64,000 nucleotides of DNA, taken from positions 62,001-126,000 of the forward strand of contig NZ_REFC01000015.1 in NCBI RefSeq assembly GCF_003688405.1. The letters run 5' to 3'. A model generated the notes under the pieces. It worked only from the letters and a program-made list of their open reading frames with translations, searched no databases and was not told the origin of the DNA. This document shows, in pieces, positions 28,429-36,617 of the stretch. A program made the position numbers and the translations under genes. Numbering within the stretch: position 1 is the stretch's first letter; every line of letters begins with the position of its first letter. This DNA comes from Ulvibacter antarcticus. GTDB taxonomy: Bacteria; Bacteroidota; Bacteroidia; Flavobacteriales; Flavobacteriaceae.

Positions 28429-28800
28429 ACATCCCCTCCCGACCTCCCCTTCAAAGGAGAAAAGGATACTGTGACAAGTTGAATGTGATTTGTCGAATTC
28501 ACGTTTAGCAACATCCCCTCCCAGCCTCCCCTTCAAAGGGGAGGAGTGTTATGTCACAACTTAAATTTAATGTATCGAACTCAACTTTAGATACAGCATC
28601 ACTTAACTTCCCCTTAGAAGGGGAGGAGTATAATGTGATATCTTGAAAATCGTTTGCTGAATTCATGTTTAGCAACATCCCCTCCCAGCCTCCCCTTCAA
28701 AGGGGAGGAGTGTTATGTCATAACTTAAATTTAATGTATCGAACTCAACTTTAGATACAGCATCACTTAACTTCCCCTTCGAAGGGGAGGGTGAATTTAC
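28429..28800. repeat. 82-bp tandem hairpin array, 4.5 units
   Basis: Units start at 28429, 28511, 28593, 28675 and 28757, exactly 82 bp apart. Each has a palindrome of the form CCTCCCCTT-CA-AAGGGGAGG (best seen at 28525-28544) followed by an AT-rich stretch. Units 2 and 4 are almost identical, and units 3 and 5 share their start, so a 164-bp double unit was copied most recently. The right arm is decayed in unit 1. There are no unique spacers, so this is not a CRISPR array. The open frames across it come from the repeat and are not genes. Confidence 0.88.
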
Positions 28801-28829
28801 CTTATGTTTTAAAACTTTTAATCGCAAAA

Positions 28830-28906
28830 GGGATAGAGGCAAGTAGCTTTTGCAGCGCAAAACTACTGTTGAAAGCCCGACCCTCTTTCGAGATATCGAG
28901 AGAGGG
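28830..28906 (+). ncRNA. Candidate structured RNA element, copy A
   Basis: GGGATAGAGGC (28830-28840) and GAAAGCCCG (28871-28879) flank a stem of GTAG-C-TTTTGC (28843-28853) with GCAAAACTAC (28857-28866), leaving C28847 bulged. GGG pairs with CCC, and GGC (28838-28840) can pair with GTT (28868-28870) by G-U wobble, which favours the plus strand as the RNA. A second hairpin (CCCTCT ... AGAGGG, 28881-28906) follows. Copy B at 34074 has the same flanks and bulge with a different stem. Neighbouring genes are on the other strand. An Rfam assignment was not possible here. Confidence 0.5.
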
Positions 28907-28919
28907 ATTTGCCCAAATT

Positions 28920-29885
28920 CTATAAATTAAGAATAGCAGCTTTTTCCTGAAGAGCTTCTTTAAAATCGGGGCGATCTTGCAAGGCTTTTTCTACCCAAAG
29001 CAATGCCGTATGTTTCTTGCCTTCATTTTTATAAATCTGAGCCATGCGATAATACGCCCAGTCTTTAGGCACGCCATCCTTCAATGTGTAGTTTTCTATG
29101 TATTCCTGAAGGCATTTAATCCCCAATTCTGCATCGAGTTTGTATTGAGCCGCGATCTTCCCAATTTGATAATTTAGCTGATTGCGCTTATGAAGCCTTA
29201 ATGACTTTTCGGAAGTTTCGATGGCTTCTTTTGGCCGATTGTTATTTTCGTAAAGATTTGCTAATTTTTCGTAAGTATGGGGAGAACCACCTACCGCAAT
29301 TGCCTTTTTATAAAACGCCTCGGCATCCTTGGGACGTTCACTATATTCGGCAATATAACCGTTGGCCAAATATCCGTCTACAGCAGAGATCTTCCCTAAT
29401 TCGTTGGCATATTTTTCAGCCTTTTTTTCACTTCCACCAATGATGCCGGGTAACTGAATATAATATTCTACCAGAGCCCATCGGGTTTCGATATGCTTTG
29501 GATCTAATTCTGCAGCAGTTTCGAACGCCTCACGGATATCCCCTATATAGGTGATTGCACGAATACGGCTAATCGACAGCGCTTTCATTCCAAGTGCACC
29601 GCCATATTTAAAATGATAATTGGCACTTCGATCATCTGCTTTTAAGAGGGTTTCGTAATAGGAAATTGCCGTATCCCAATCTTTGGTGTAACCAGCGATA
29701 TCACCCAAATACTCAATCGTTTTTAGATGATTGGGGTGTTCTTTTGCATATTTCTGAAAAATGGGTTTTGCCTTTGAAAAATCTTCGTTTTCAAAATAGA
29801 CCTTTGCCTGCTGATAATCACCTTGAGCAAACAAAGTGGCTGAGGAAAGAATAAAGAAGTAAAAAATGGAGAATATGGGTTTCAT
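28920..29885 (-). CDS. Secreted tetratricopeptide-repeat protein
   Basis: 321 residues from the ATG at 29883-29885 (MKPIFSIFYFFILSSATLFA), which gives a standard signal peptide cleaved near AQG. At least six TPR units follow, for example YQQAKVYFENEDFSKAKPIF, YLGDIAGYTKDWDTAISYYE, YIAEYSERPKDAEAFYKKAI and YRMAQIYKNEGKKHTALLWV, each with the W/Y-G-A spacing of 34 residues. TPR arrays hold protein complexes together; no partner can be named. A TATATTTG box (reverse complement of 29904-29911) just upstream is a likely -7 element. Confidence 0.85.
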   Translation of the reverse strand: MKPIFSIFYFFILSSATLFAQGDYQQAKVYFENEDFSKAKPIFQKYAKEHPNHLKTIEYLGDIAGYTKDWDTAISYYETLLKADDRSANYHFKYGGALGMKALSISRIRAITYIGDIREAFETAAELDPKHIETRWALVEYYIQLPGIIGGSEKKAEKYANELGKISAVDGYLANGYIAEYSERPKDAEAFYKKAIAVGGSPHTYEKLANLYENNNRPKEAIETSEKSLRLHKRNQLNYQIGKIAAQYKLDAELGIKCLQEYIENYTLKDGVPKDWAYYRMAQIYKNEGKKHTALLWVEKALQDRPDFKEALQEKAAILNL

Positions 29886-29937
29886 TAATGGTATTAGGGG
29901 TCGCAAATATAGTTATTTGAAGGATTTAAGTTGATAC

Positions 29938-30462
29938 TTACTTCGCTGAAGGCGGAAACTTCTTCAATGCCTGTGCTATTACTTTGTAATAATATGTTTG
30001 TTGCTGCTGTGGTGTAGCTTTTTCCTTCATCTCTCCATCGATCATGGCCTGCCATGCCAATTCTTCACCTTTAGATGTATCGATCAAATCGATTGTAAGC
30101 AATTGATTAATGACTTTTCCGCCAATTGGAATTCCGCCGCTCACTCCTACTCCAACATTTCCGCCACCACTGCCAAGTCCTATTCCGATTGTGTTGCGTG
30201 AATTGGAAAGCGTTTCCGAAGCATAAAAATTAATTAGAAAATCGGGAATTTCACTTTTTGAAAACCCTTGAGTTTGTAAGGTGCTATCGATCGCCTTCAT
30301 GATTCGTTTATCATCCAGATCGTTGAGTCCCGAATCGATATCGTTATAAAAATTATACGATTTAAAGTGAGTGAAATCAGCTTCTTTATCGTAATCTACG
30401 GCCACGGATGCGCCACAGGAAACTAGCAAGATAGAAAAGAGTAGAATTAATAGTAGTTTCAT
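29938..30462 (-). CDS. DUF4136 lipoprotein
   Basis: 174 residues. The signal ends in LLVSC (Cys at residue 16) and is followed by GASVAVDYDKEADFTHFKSY, the typical start of DUF4136. A glycine-rich turn (GIGLGSGGGNVGVGVSGGIP) precedes the strands LLTIDLIDTSKGEELAWQA. DUF4136 proteins are small outer-membrane-associated lipoproteins of unknown function. The gene stands alone between the TPR gene and a type IX cargo gene. Confidence 0.85.
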   Translation of the reverse strand: MKLLLILLFSILLVSCGASVAVDYDKEADFTHFKSYNFYNDIDSGLNDLDDKRIMKAIDSTLQTQGFSKSEIPDFLINFYASETLSNSRNTIGIGLGSGGGNVGVGVSGGIPIGGKVINQLLTIDLIDTSKGEELAWQAMIDGEMKEKATPQQQQTYYYKVIAQALKKFPPSAK

Positions 30463-30544
30463 AGCGACTTTGTGCTTAAATTTTTTTAAGATTTCCTTTT
30501 ATAAGGGAATTTACGCAAAAAGTACGCCAGAGGTTCTGACTTTA

Positions 30545-31585
30545 CTATTCTTTAACAAATTTCTTGGAAAGAATGCCTTGGTTAGTTTCAATTGTTGCGA
30601 AGTAGATTCCTTCGGAAAGGTTTGAAATATTGAATCTCTCTTCGGAAGTAGATAGTACTTCGGTTCCTAACAAGGAATAAATAGTTACTTTTTCTACCAC
30701 AATCCCTTCCGAAGCACTTATAAAAAGTATTTCTGAAGCTGGGTTTGGATATATTACAATTGAATTTTCGAGTTCAAAACTTGGAATTTCCAGCACTACT
30801 CCACATGTATCTGCTACCTCTTGAATAGTAACGCAACCCGCGGCATTGTTGAGGATAAATACAGGTCCTTGGGTTCCGCCAATGTGGTCGCACACCGTTT
30901 GGATGGCACAATTAGACAAATTGATATTATCATGAATATCGAGTCTTTCAAAACTCTGTACATTGGAAAGACCATCGATCGAAACTAAATTGTCGTTTCC
31001 AGCCATACTCAAATCACCCACGTTTGTTAGGTTTGAAAGTTCATCTAATGTAGAAATATCTAAGTTAAATAGCGTGATTTTATTAGCAGATTCTATACCC
31101 GATATTGCATCTAATGAACTAATGTTAAGTGGTCCATTAAGCTCTATCGATCCCGTACCTCCTGAGTTGCTTATGTCTGTGATAACGCTCAGTGGGCTTA
31201 AATCTTCGAGAATAGGATTGTCATTTATCAAAATGTAGCGCAGGCTCGTATCAAACTCAACTCCTTCTATATTTGTAAGACCTACGTTATCCTCCAAAAC
31301 AAATGCATTCTTAATAAGAACTCCGCCCAAAGAGACCAAAGAAGTTAACGCGTATGTATTTTGTATTTTTAAATAATTGAGAGAATTCAACTGAGACAAA
31401 CCGCTTAAATCGGTAACATTTCCAATTTCAATAGAAAATGCATCAGCATCGTAGCAATTGGGATAGCTTGTAGAAAACAAATCTAATTGTTCTTGATAAT
31501 AAATTTGATAGAATCCTACAGGGCACTGTGCCTGACTACTCAATGAAAACACTAAAAAAATCAACAGACAATACGCACTTTTCAT
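30545..31585 (-). CDS. Secreted leucine-rich/receptor-L-like repeat protein with type IX sorting domain
   Basis: 346 residues. Signal peptide to about residue 19 (SSQAQ). Residues 50-220 contain repeats of the pattern LxxLxxLxxLxxLxI with N and D at turns (LSGLSQLNSLNYLKI; LSPLSVITDISNSG; LSNLTNVGDLSMAGNDN), a solenoid like receptor L domains. The last 75 residues form a type IX sorting domain (VIYPNPASEILFISASEG, then NISNLSEGIYFATI and KKFVKE). It should be exported by the PorU/PorV system and either released or anchored at the surface. A paralogue follows upstream; the DNA of the sorting domains is nearly identical over about 50 bases. Confidence 0.85.
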   Translation of the reverse strand: MKSAYCLLIFLVFSLSSQAQCPVGFYQIYYQEQLDLFSTSYPNCYDADAFSIEIGNVTDLSGLSQLNSLNYLKIQNTYALTSLVSLGGVLIKNAFVLEDNVGLTNIEGVEFDTSLRYILINDNPILEDLSPLSVITDISNSGGTGSIELNGPLNISSLDAISGIESANKITLFNLDISTLDELSNLTNVGDLSMAGNDNLVSIDGLSNVQSFERLDIHDNINLSNCAIQTVCDHIGGTQGPVFILNNAAGCVTIQEVADTCGVVLEIPSFELENSIVIYPNPASEILFISASEGIVVEKVTIYSLLGTEVLSTSEERFNISNLSEGIYFATIETNQGILSKKFVKE

Positions 31586-31700
31586 AACTCTATTTTAAAT
31601 TTCAGTTTACAAAATACGAACTAAAGGGAGATATAAAAATTATTCTACAACAACAACCTTCGCTTTTTAACTCAGTATCTCTAGGTGGATATTCAAGAAT

Positions 31701-32825
31701 TTACTCTATTAACACCTTTTTTGTAATAGTACCTTGATTGGTATTAATCTTTATAATGTAGATCCCCTCGGAAAGATTGGAAACATCAACACTATCTTCG
31801 GAAGTAACCATTAGCTCGGCTCCTAAAAGTGAATAAATCGTAGCTTTCTTTACTGTAATCCCTTCCGAAGCACTTATAAAAAGCATTTCTGAAGCTGGGT
31901 TTGGAAAAACAGAAAGTTGTTTTGATAAATCAACGTCAGCTATAGTTAAGTCGCATTGCGCTTCTACTTCAGGAACAGAATTGCAACCTGCCGCATTGTT
32001 GAAAATGGCAACGTCCGCAATTGGATCGTCAATGGCGTCGCATACCGAAACTATTGAACAATATGGAAGCTGTGGGTTATCTTCAATATATACCCCAACA
32101 AACTCGGTTCCTCCAAATCCATTCAAGGCGGCAATGCTAACTAGTGAAGCATTATCAGTTATAGAAAGATAATCTTCACAATAGCTAAGGTTTTCTAATC
32201 CGTGAAAGGTCTCTAAACTATCATTATCAAAAACAGTAATGAATCCATAAATAGAATTAAGATTATCAAATCCAGTGAAATCTAGTAAAGAGTCATTATG
32301 GTGAATTTCAAAAACTCCATACAAGCTGGTAAGGCTTTCTAAACCGGCAAATGAAATTAGGTTATCGTTAGCACTAATAAGTAAACCATAATTTGTTCCT
32401 TCTCCCACAGTGGTTAAGGAATCAAAGCCATTTAGATCAGTAATTTGATTATTCCATGCTATCGCAAATTGTCCATAAATCGTTTCAAGATTCTGTAATC
32501 CATTAAAACTGGTCAATGAAGAATTATCGGTAATAATTAGACTACTACTTAAATTTTGAATATTCTCCAATCCCGATAAATCCTGAATACTAGTATGTCG
32601 GATAGTTAGCCCTTGTTCTACATCCTGAATTTGAGACAAACCATTTAGATTTGTGACATCGTACTCTCTAACAGTTAATGATCCTTGAAGATGTGTACAA
32701 TTTGGATAGATAATTGAAAACTCATCGACTTCAAGCTGTGTTAATAGATAAATATTATCTGTTGGACACTGTCCAAAACATAAAAAAGAAATAAGTAAAA
32801 ATGAGGCAAGTAATATTTTCTTCAT
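31701..32825 (-). CDS. Paralogous secreted receptor-L-like repeat protein with type IX sorting domain
   Basis: 374 residues with a signal peptide (to about residue 18, CFGQ). Residues 45-250 hold eight to nine repeats of about 24 residues of the type GLxNLxxIxGxFxIxxNxxLxDF (for example GLQNLETIYGQFAIAWNN, GLESLTSLYGVFEIHHND, GFDNLNSIYGFITVFDND). They form a clear beta-solenoid. A Cys-containing cap follows (LPYCSIVSVCDAI, NNAAGCNSVPEVEAQC). The C-terminus is a type IX sorting domain (VFPNPASEMLFISASEG). It is a tandem duplicate of the next gene downstream, with more repeat units. Confidence 0.86.
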   Translation of the reverse strand: MKKILLASFLLISFLCFGQCPTDNIYLLTQLEVDEFSIIYPNCTHLQGSLTVREYDVTNLNGLSQIQDVEQGLTIRHTSIQDLSGLENIQNLSSSLIITDNSSLTSFNGLQNLETIYGQFAIAWNNQITDLNGFDSLTTVGEGTNYGLLISANDNLISFAGLESLTSLYGVFEIHHNDSLLDFTGFDNLNSIYGFITVFDNDSLETFHGLENLSYCEDYLSITDNASLVSIAALNGFGGTEFVGVYIEDNPQLPYCSIVSVCDAIDDPIADVAIFNNAAGCNSVPEVEAQCDLTIADVDLSKQLSVFPNPASEMLFISASEGITVKKATIYSLLGAELMVTSEDSVDVSNLSEGIYIIKINTNQGTITKKVLIE

Positions 32826-32942
32826 TCAGTAAAATTTTTCGTGCAAAATACAAGAAAATTCTTACTTTAGAAATTTCAGTTAATCATTATTAAAAAAACA
32901 GGAAAAACCCTTGAAGCCAGTTTGATGTGATCTACTGAATAC

Positions 32943-33956
32943 TTATAATTTATCATCAGTATTCAACATCGCCCATAGTTTATCTTTCAATTCCACTAAG
33001 CCTTGTTGGGCCACAGAAGAGAAAAACAAGTAAGGAATGCCTTCAAAATCTTTGTCGAGTTCGACTTTCATTTCGGCTTTCAACTCCTCATCCAGCATAT
33101 CGCTTTTAGAAATAGCCACCAATCGCTCTTTATCTAAAAGTTCCGGATTGTAGCGCTTTAATTCATCCAATAAGATATCATACTGCTCGCGGATATCATC
33201 TACATCAGCTGGGATTAAAAATAATAGCGTTGAATTTCGTTCAATATGACGTAAAAAACGGTGACCAATTCCTTTTCCTTCAGCGGCACCTTCAATAATT
33301 CCAGGAATATCGGCCATTACAAAGGTTTGGTGATCCCTGTATTTAACTATTCCAAGATTCGGTTTTAAGGTAGTAAACTCGTAATCCGCAATCTTAGGTT
33401 TTGCAGCTGTAATCACCGATAATAAAGTAGATTTTCCAGCATTTGGAAATCCAACTAAACCAACATCGGCTAAGATTTTAAGTTCAATTGTAAAATCATG
33501 CTCCAAGCCATCTAAACCTGGTTGTGCGTATCGAGGAGTCTGATTGGTCGGAGATTTAAAATGTGCATTCCCTCGTCCGCCTTTTCCACCTTCAGCAATG
33601 ATTCTCTCTTCTCCGTCCTCGGTGAGTTCAAACAGGATTTCCTGAGTTTCGGTATCACGAACAACTGTTCCCAATGGCACATCCACATATACATCGGCGC
33701 CATCGGCTCCGGTACTGGTCGACTTACTTCCGTGTGAACCGTGATCTGCTCTAAAGTGGCGTTTGAATTTTAAATGAAATAAAGTCCAAAGGTTTTTATC
33801 GGCTCTCATTATAATATGACCGCCACGTCCTCCATCACCACCATCGGGACCTCCTTTTGGAATATACTTTTCCCTTCTAAGGTGTGCACTTCCTTGTCCT
33901 CCCTTACCAGAAGCAACATGGATCTTAACGTAGTCTACAAAATTTCCTTCAGTCAT
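32943..33956 (-). CDS. obgE: GTPase Obg/CgtA
   Basis: 337-residue ribosome-associated GTPase involved in 50S assembly and stress signalling. The glycine-rich Obg fold (residues 1-158) has [20 protein letters not shown] and [12 protein letters not shown]. The G domain has [15 protein letters not shown] (G1), TLKPNLGIV (G2), [20 protein letters not shown] (G3) and SKSD (G4). Full length for Bacteroidota, with a short C-terminus. In many bacteria, obg stands next to adk as here. Confidence 0.96.
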   Translation of the reverse strand: MTEGNFVDYVKIHVASGKGGQGSAHLRREKYIPKGGPDGGDGGRGGHIIMRADKNLWTLFHLKFKRHFRADHGSHGSKSTSTGADGADVYVDVPLGTVVRDTETQEILFELTEDGEERIIAEGGKGGRGNAHFKSPTNQTPRYAQPGLDGLEHDFTIELKILADVGLVGFPNAGKSTLLSVITAAKPKIADYEFTTLKPNLGIVKYRDHQTFVMADIPGIIEGAAEGKGIGHRFLRHIERNSTLLFLIPADVDDIREQYDILLDELKRYNPELLDKERLVAISKSDMLDEELKAEMKVELDKDFEGIPYLFFSSVAQQGLVELKDKLWAMLNTDDKL

Positions 33957-33963
33957 ATTTATT

Positions 33964-34035
33964 CCCCGCGCCGGCGGGGATCTTATTTATTCCTTGCGTA
34001 CCCGCCTGCTGGACTGGGCAGGGGCAGGGATCTTA
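33964..34035. repeat. GC-rich palindrome cluster upstream of obgE
   Basis: CCCCGC-GCCG-GCGGGG (33964-33979) is a strong 6-bp hairpin with tetraloop eight bases before the obgE ATG. A second GC-rich region (CCCGCCTGCTGGACTGGGCA and GGGGCAGGG) follows. GGGATCTTATT occurs twice (at about 33977 and 34027). The composition stands out from the AT-rich flanks and resembles the element at 6717-6780. Confidence 0.6.
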
Positions 34036-34073
34036 TTATAATAATACTTAAATCTAATTATTATGTTGCGTTA

Positions 34074-34180
34074 GGGATAGAGGCGACATCCTTTTTTATC
34101 ACAACTTTTCGACTGTGCTCAAAGGGACAAAAAAGATATAGCCGAAAGCCCGGTCGTGAAGTGAACCATCGGTTCAACTT
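34074..34180 (+). ncRNA. Candidate structured RNA element, copy B
   Basis: GGGATAGAGGC (34074-34084) and GAAAGCCCG (34144-34152) are identical to copy A. The variable stem pairs ATC-C-TTTTTT (34088-34097) with AAAAAAGAT (34129-34137), leaving C34091 bulged at the place equivalent to the bulge of copy A. GGC (34082-34084) pairs with GCC (34141-34143). A second hairpin (TGAACC-ATC-GGTTCA, 34162-34176) follows. The apical part is longer than in copy A. It lies between adk and obgE, both on the minus strand. Confidence 0.52.
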
Positions 34181-34191
34181 TACGGAACGTC

Positions 34192-34764
34192 CTATAATTT
34201 ATCAATCACGGCACTCAATCGCTCGGTGATCTCTTCAATACTTCCTACACCATCTACACCAAAATACTTATCTTGTTTTTGATAGTATTCTTTAAGTATA
34301 TCCGTTTTTCTATAATATTCAGCGATTCTCTCACGGATAACAGTTTCATTTGCATCGTCTGGGCGGCCACTTGATAAGCCTCTTTCTAAAAGGCGTCCCA
34401 CTAAAATTTCATCATCTACTTCAAGGGCAACCATGGCGTTGATCTGCGATTTCATTTGAAGCATCAAATTTGAAAGTGCTTCTGCCTGAGCAGCCGTTCT
34501 TGGAAAACCATCGAAAATAAAACCATTAGCTTCTGCATTTTTTTCTACCTCAGCCTTCAACATATTAATCGTCACCTCATCCGGCACCAAATGCCCTTTA
34601 TCCATATACGATTTCGCTAATGTTCCAAGTTCTGTGGAATTCTTGATATTGTAACGAAACACATCACCTGTTGAGATATGCACCAATTTATATTTTTCCT
34701 TTAACACTTCTGCCTGTGTTCCTTTTCCTGCGCCCGGAGGTCCGAATAATACGATATTTTTCAT
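34192..34764 (-). CDS. adk: Adenylate kinase
   Basis: 190 residues from the ATG at 34762-34764 (MKNIVLFGPPGAGKGTQAEVL). It interconverts AMP, ATP and ADP. The P-loop is GPPGAGKGT at residues 8-16, then ISTGDVFRYNIKN (AMP site), FIFDGFPRTAAQAEAL and RLLERGLSSGRPDDANETVIRERI. The zinc-type LID insert is absent, so this is the short form. An in-frame upstream extension (27 codons) has no family match and is not used. Divergent from purK. Confidence 0.95.
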   Translation of the reverse strand: MKNIVLFGPPGAGKGTQAEVLKEKYKLVHISTGDVFRYNIKNSTELGTLAKSYMDKGHLVPDEVTINMLKAEVEKNAEANGFIFDGFPRTAAQAEALSNLMLQMKSQINAMVALEVDDEILVGRLLERGLSSGRPDDANETVIRERIAEYYRKTDILKEYYQKQDKYFGVDGVGSIEEITERLSAVIDKL

Positions 34765-34923
34765 GTGTTTCACCCTACTCATTAGGTGTCCAGTTTTTGA
34801 TTTATTATTATTTATTCTGAAGAATTTCTTAATACGTTCCCACATTTCAACAATTGTTCCAATAAATAATAAAATAATTAATATTCAATAAGTGCGCAAA
34901 GATAACAATTGCAAAGAAGATTG

Positions 34924-34931
34924 TACCTTTG
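34924..34931 (+). promoter_or_regulatory. TAnnTTTG promoter box immediately before purK
   Basis: TACCTTTG fits the Bacteroidota -7 consensus exactly and ends four bases before the purK ATG. If used, the mRNA would start at or within a few bases of the ATG, almost leaderless. No TTTG at the usual distance upstream is present, so the promoter is only partly supported. Confidence 0.4.
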
Positions 34932-34935
34932 TGCG

Positions 34936-36102
34936 ATGGCTAATTATTTTTCTTCAAATTTCACTCTAGGAATCCTTGGCGGTGGTCAATTGGGCAAGAT
35001 GATGCTCTATGAAACACGCAAATACGACATCAAAACTGCGGTTCTAGACCCAAGTGCTGAAGCCCCTTGCCGTATAGCTTGCGACTCTTTTGAGCAAGGT
35101 GATCTCATGGATTTTGACACGGTTTATGGCTTCGGAAAGAAGGTCGACCTACTCACCTTCGAAATTGAAAATGTAAATGTGGAAGCATTAAAAAAACTCG
35201 AATCTGAAGGAAAAAAGGTCTATCCTTCTTCTGAAACACTTCAGAAAATACAAAATAAGGGAATCCAAAAGCAGTTTTATAAGGATCACAGAATCCCGAC
35301 AGCGGCTTTCCGTGTTTTTCAGAATAAAAATTTATTAAACGAAGCAATCGTTAGAAAAGAGCTACATTTTCCTTTTGTCTGGAAGAGTTGCACCGGAGGT
35401 TACGATGGCAAAGGTGTGAGTATTGTACGGGACGCTGAAGATATTATTCCACTTCCCGACGTAGAATGTCTAGCTGAAAAGCTTATTCCATTTAAAAATG
35501 AATTAGCGGTAATTGTAGCGAGAAGCCCATCGGGAGAAGTAAAAACCTATCCTGTGGTCGAGATGGAATTCCATCCGGAAGCCAATCAGGTGGAATATGT
35601 AATCTGTCCGGCAAGAATCGATGAAGCAGTCGCTAAAAAAGCACGTGAAGTTGCCAAAAATGTTTCCGAAGCCTTCAAACATGTGGGGCTTTTGGCTGTG
35701 GAAATGTTTCAAACAAATGAAGATGAGATTATCGTAAATGAAGTCGCTCCCAGACCTCACAACAGCGGGCATCACACCATAGAATCGAGTTATACCAATC
35801 AATTCGAGCAGCATATACGTGCCATTTTAGACCTTCCTTTAGGAAAAACAGAAAGTAAAGTTGGAGGAATCATGGTCAATCTTGTTGGAGCCGAAGGTCA
35901 TACGGGAGAAGTTGTATATAAAAACATAGAGAAAATCATGGCGATGGAGGGCGTGACACCTCATATTTATGGCAAGAAGGAAACAAGACCCTTCCGGAAA
36001 ATGGGGCATGTTACTATCGTAAATGAGGATATTTCAAAAGCGAGAAAAATAGCGGCTGAAGTCAAAAAAACCATACACGTTATAAGTAAGAACGATCAAT
36101 AA
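34936..36102 (+). CDS. purK: 5-(carboxyamino)imidazole ribonucleotide synthase
   Basis: 388 residues from the ATG at 34936 (MANYFSSNFTLGILGGGQLG). ATP-grasp enzyme of purine synthesis that carboxylates AIR with bicarbonate. The nucleotide-type start GILGGGQLGKMMLYETRKYD is followed by VWKSCTGGYDGKGVS and the ATP-grasp core EMFQTNEDEIIVNEVAPRPHNSGHHTIES. Full length. It is 29 bases from purE and forms a two-gene operon, an arrangement found in many bacteria. Confidence 0.95.
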   Translation: MANYFSSNFTLGILGGGQLGKMMLYETRKYDIKTAVLDPSAEAPCRIACDSFEQGDLMDFDTVYGFGKKVDLLTFEIENVNVEALKKLESEGKKVYPSSETLQKIQNKGIQKQFYKDHRIPTAAFRVFQNKNLLNEAIVRKELHFPFVWKSCTGGYDGKGVSIVRDAEDIIPLPDVECLAEKLIPFKNELAVIVARSPSGEVKTYPVVEMEFHPEANQVEYVICPARIDEAVAKKAREVAKNVSEAFKHVGLLAVEMFQTNEDEIIVNEVAPRPHNSGHHTIESSYTNQFEQHIRAILDLPLGKTESKVGGIMVNLVGAEGHTGEVVYKNIEKIMAMEGVTPHIYGKKETRPFRKMGHVTIVNEDISKARKIAAEVKKTIHVISKNDQ

Positions 36103-36110
36103 TTAAAACG

Positions 36111-36122
36111 CCGCTTCTGCGG
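36111..36122. repeat. Mini hairpin in the purK-purE gap
   Basis: CCGC-TTCT-GCGG then GAATGTAT lies nine bases before the purE ATG. It matches one arm of the element at 6766-6780 (CCCGC-CTTC-GCGGGAAT). It may be a half unit of the same REP-like family, and could affect translation of purE. Confidence 0.45.
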
Positions 36123-36131
36123 GAATGTATT

Positions 36132-36617
36132 ATGAGCAAAGTAGGAATTATAATGGGAAGTACCAGCGATATGCCGGTGATGCAGGACGCAATCGAGATT
36201 TTAAAAGGTTTCGACATTGAAGTGGAAGTCGATATTGTTTCGGCTCACAGAACTCCCGACAAGCTCTTCGATTATGGAAAAAATGCCCATACAAGAGGAA
36301 TAACCGTAATAATAGCCGGTGCCGGAGGTGCTGCTCATCTACCCGGAATGATTGCTTCTTTATCTCCATTACCAGTTATTGGGGTGCCAGTGAAATCCAG
36401 TAATTCAATAGACGGTTGGGACTCGATATTATCAATTTTACAAATGCCAGGAGGCGTTCCTGTAGCCACAGTTGCATTAAACGGAGCTAAAAATGCGGGG
36501 ATCCTTGCGGCTCAGATTATAGGCACCTCAGACAAATGCGTTTTGGACAAGATCCTTGCTTACAAAGAAGGTTTAAAAATTAAAGTGGAAGAAGGAGCCA
36601 AGAAAATTAAGAAATAA
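36132..36617 (+). CDS. purE: 5-(carboxyamino)imidazole ribonucleotide mutase
   Basis: 161 residues, class I PurE, which moves the carboxylate of N5-CAIR to carbon 4. Motifs GSTSDMPVMQDAIEIL, VDIVSAHRTPDKL, and IAGAGGAAHLPGMIAS are typical, with GVPVKSSNSIDGWDSILSIL and MPGGVPVATVAL behind. Full length. Confidence 0.96.
   Translation: MSKVGIIMGSTSDMPVMQDAIEILKGFDIEVEVDIVSAHRTPDKLFDYGKNAHTRGITVIIAGAGGAAHLPGMIASLSPLPVIGVPVKSSNSIDGWDSILSILQMPGGVPVATVALNGAKNAGILAAQIIGTSDKCVLDKILAYKEGLKIKVEEGAKKIKK

Noticed and set aside
28429-28800. CRISPR array
   Set aside because: The whole 82-bp unit is repeated, with no unique spacers of constant length, and no cas genes are present.
28285-28860. Several open frames across the region between mpl and the TPR gene
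   Set aside because: They are made by the 82-bp repeat and have repeat-derived, low-complexity products.
34765-34845. 27-codon upstream extension of adk
   Set aside because: No family member starts this way; the P-loop begins eight residues after the ATG at 34762-34764 as expected.
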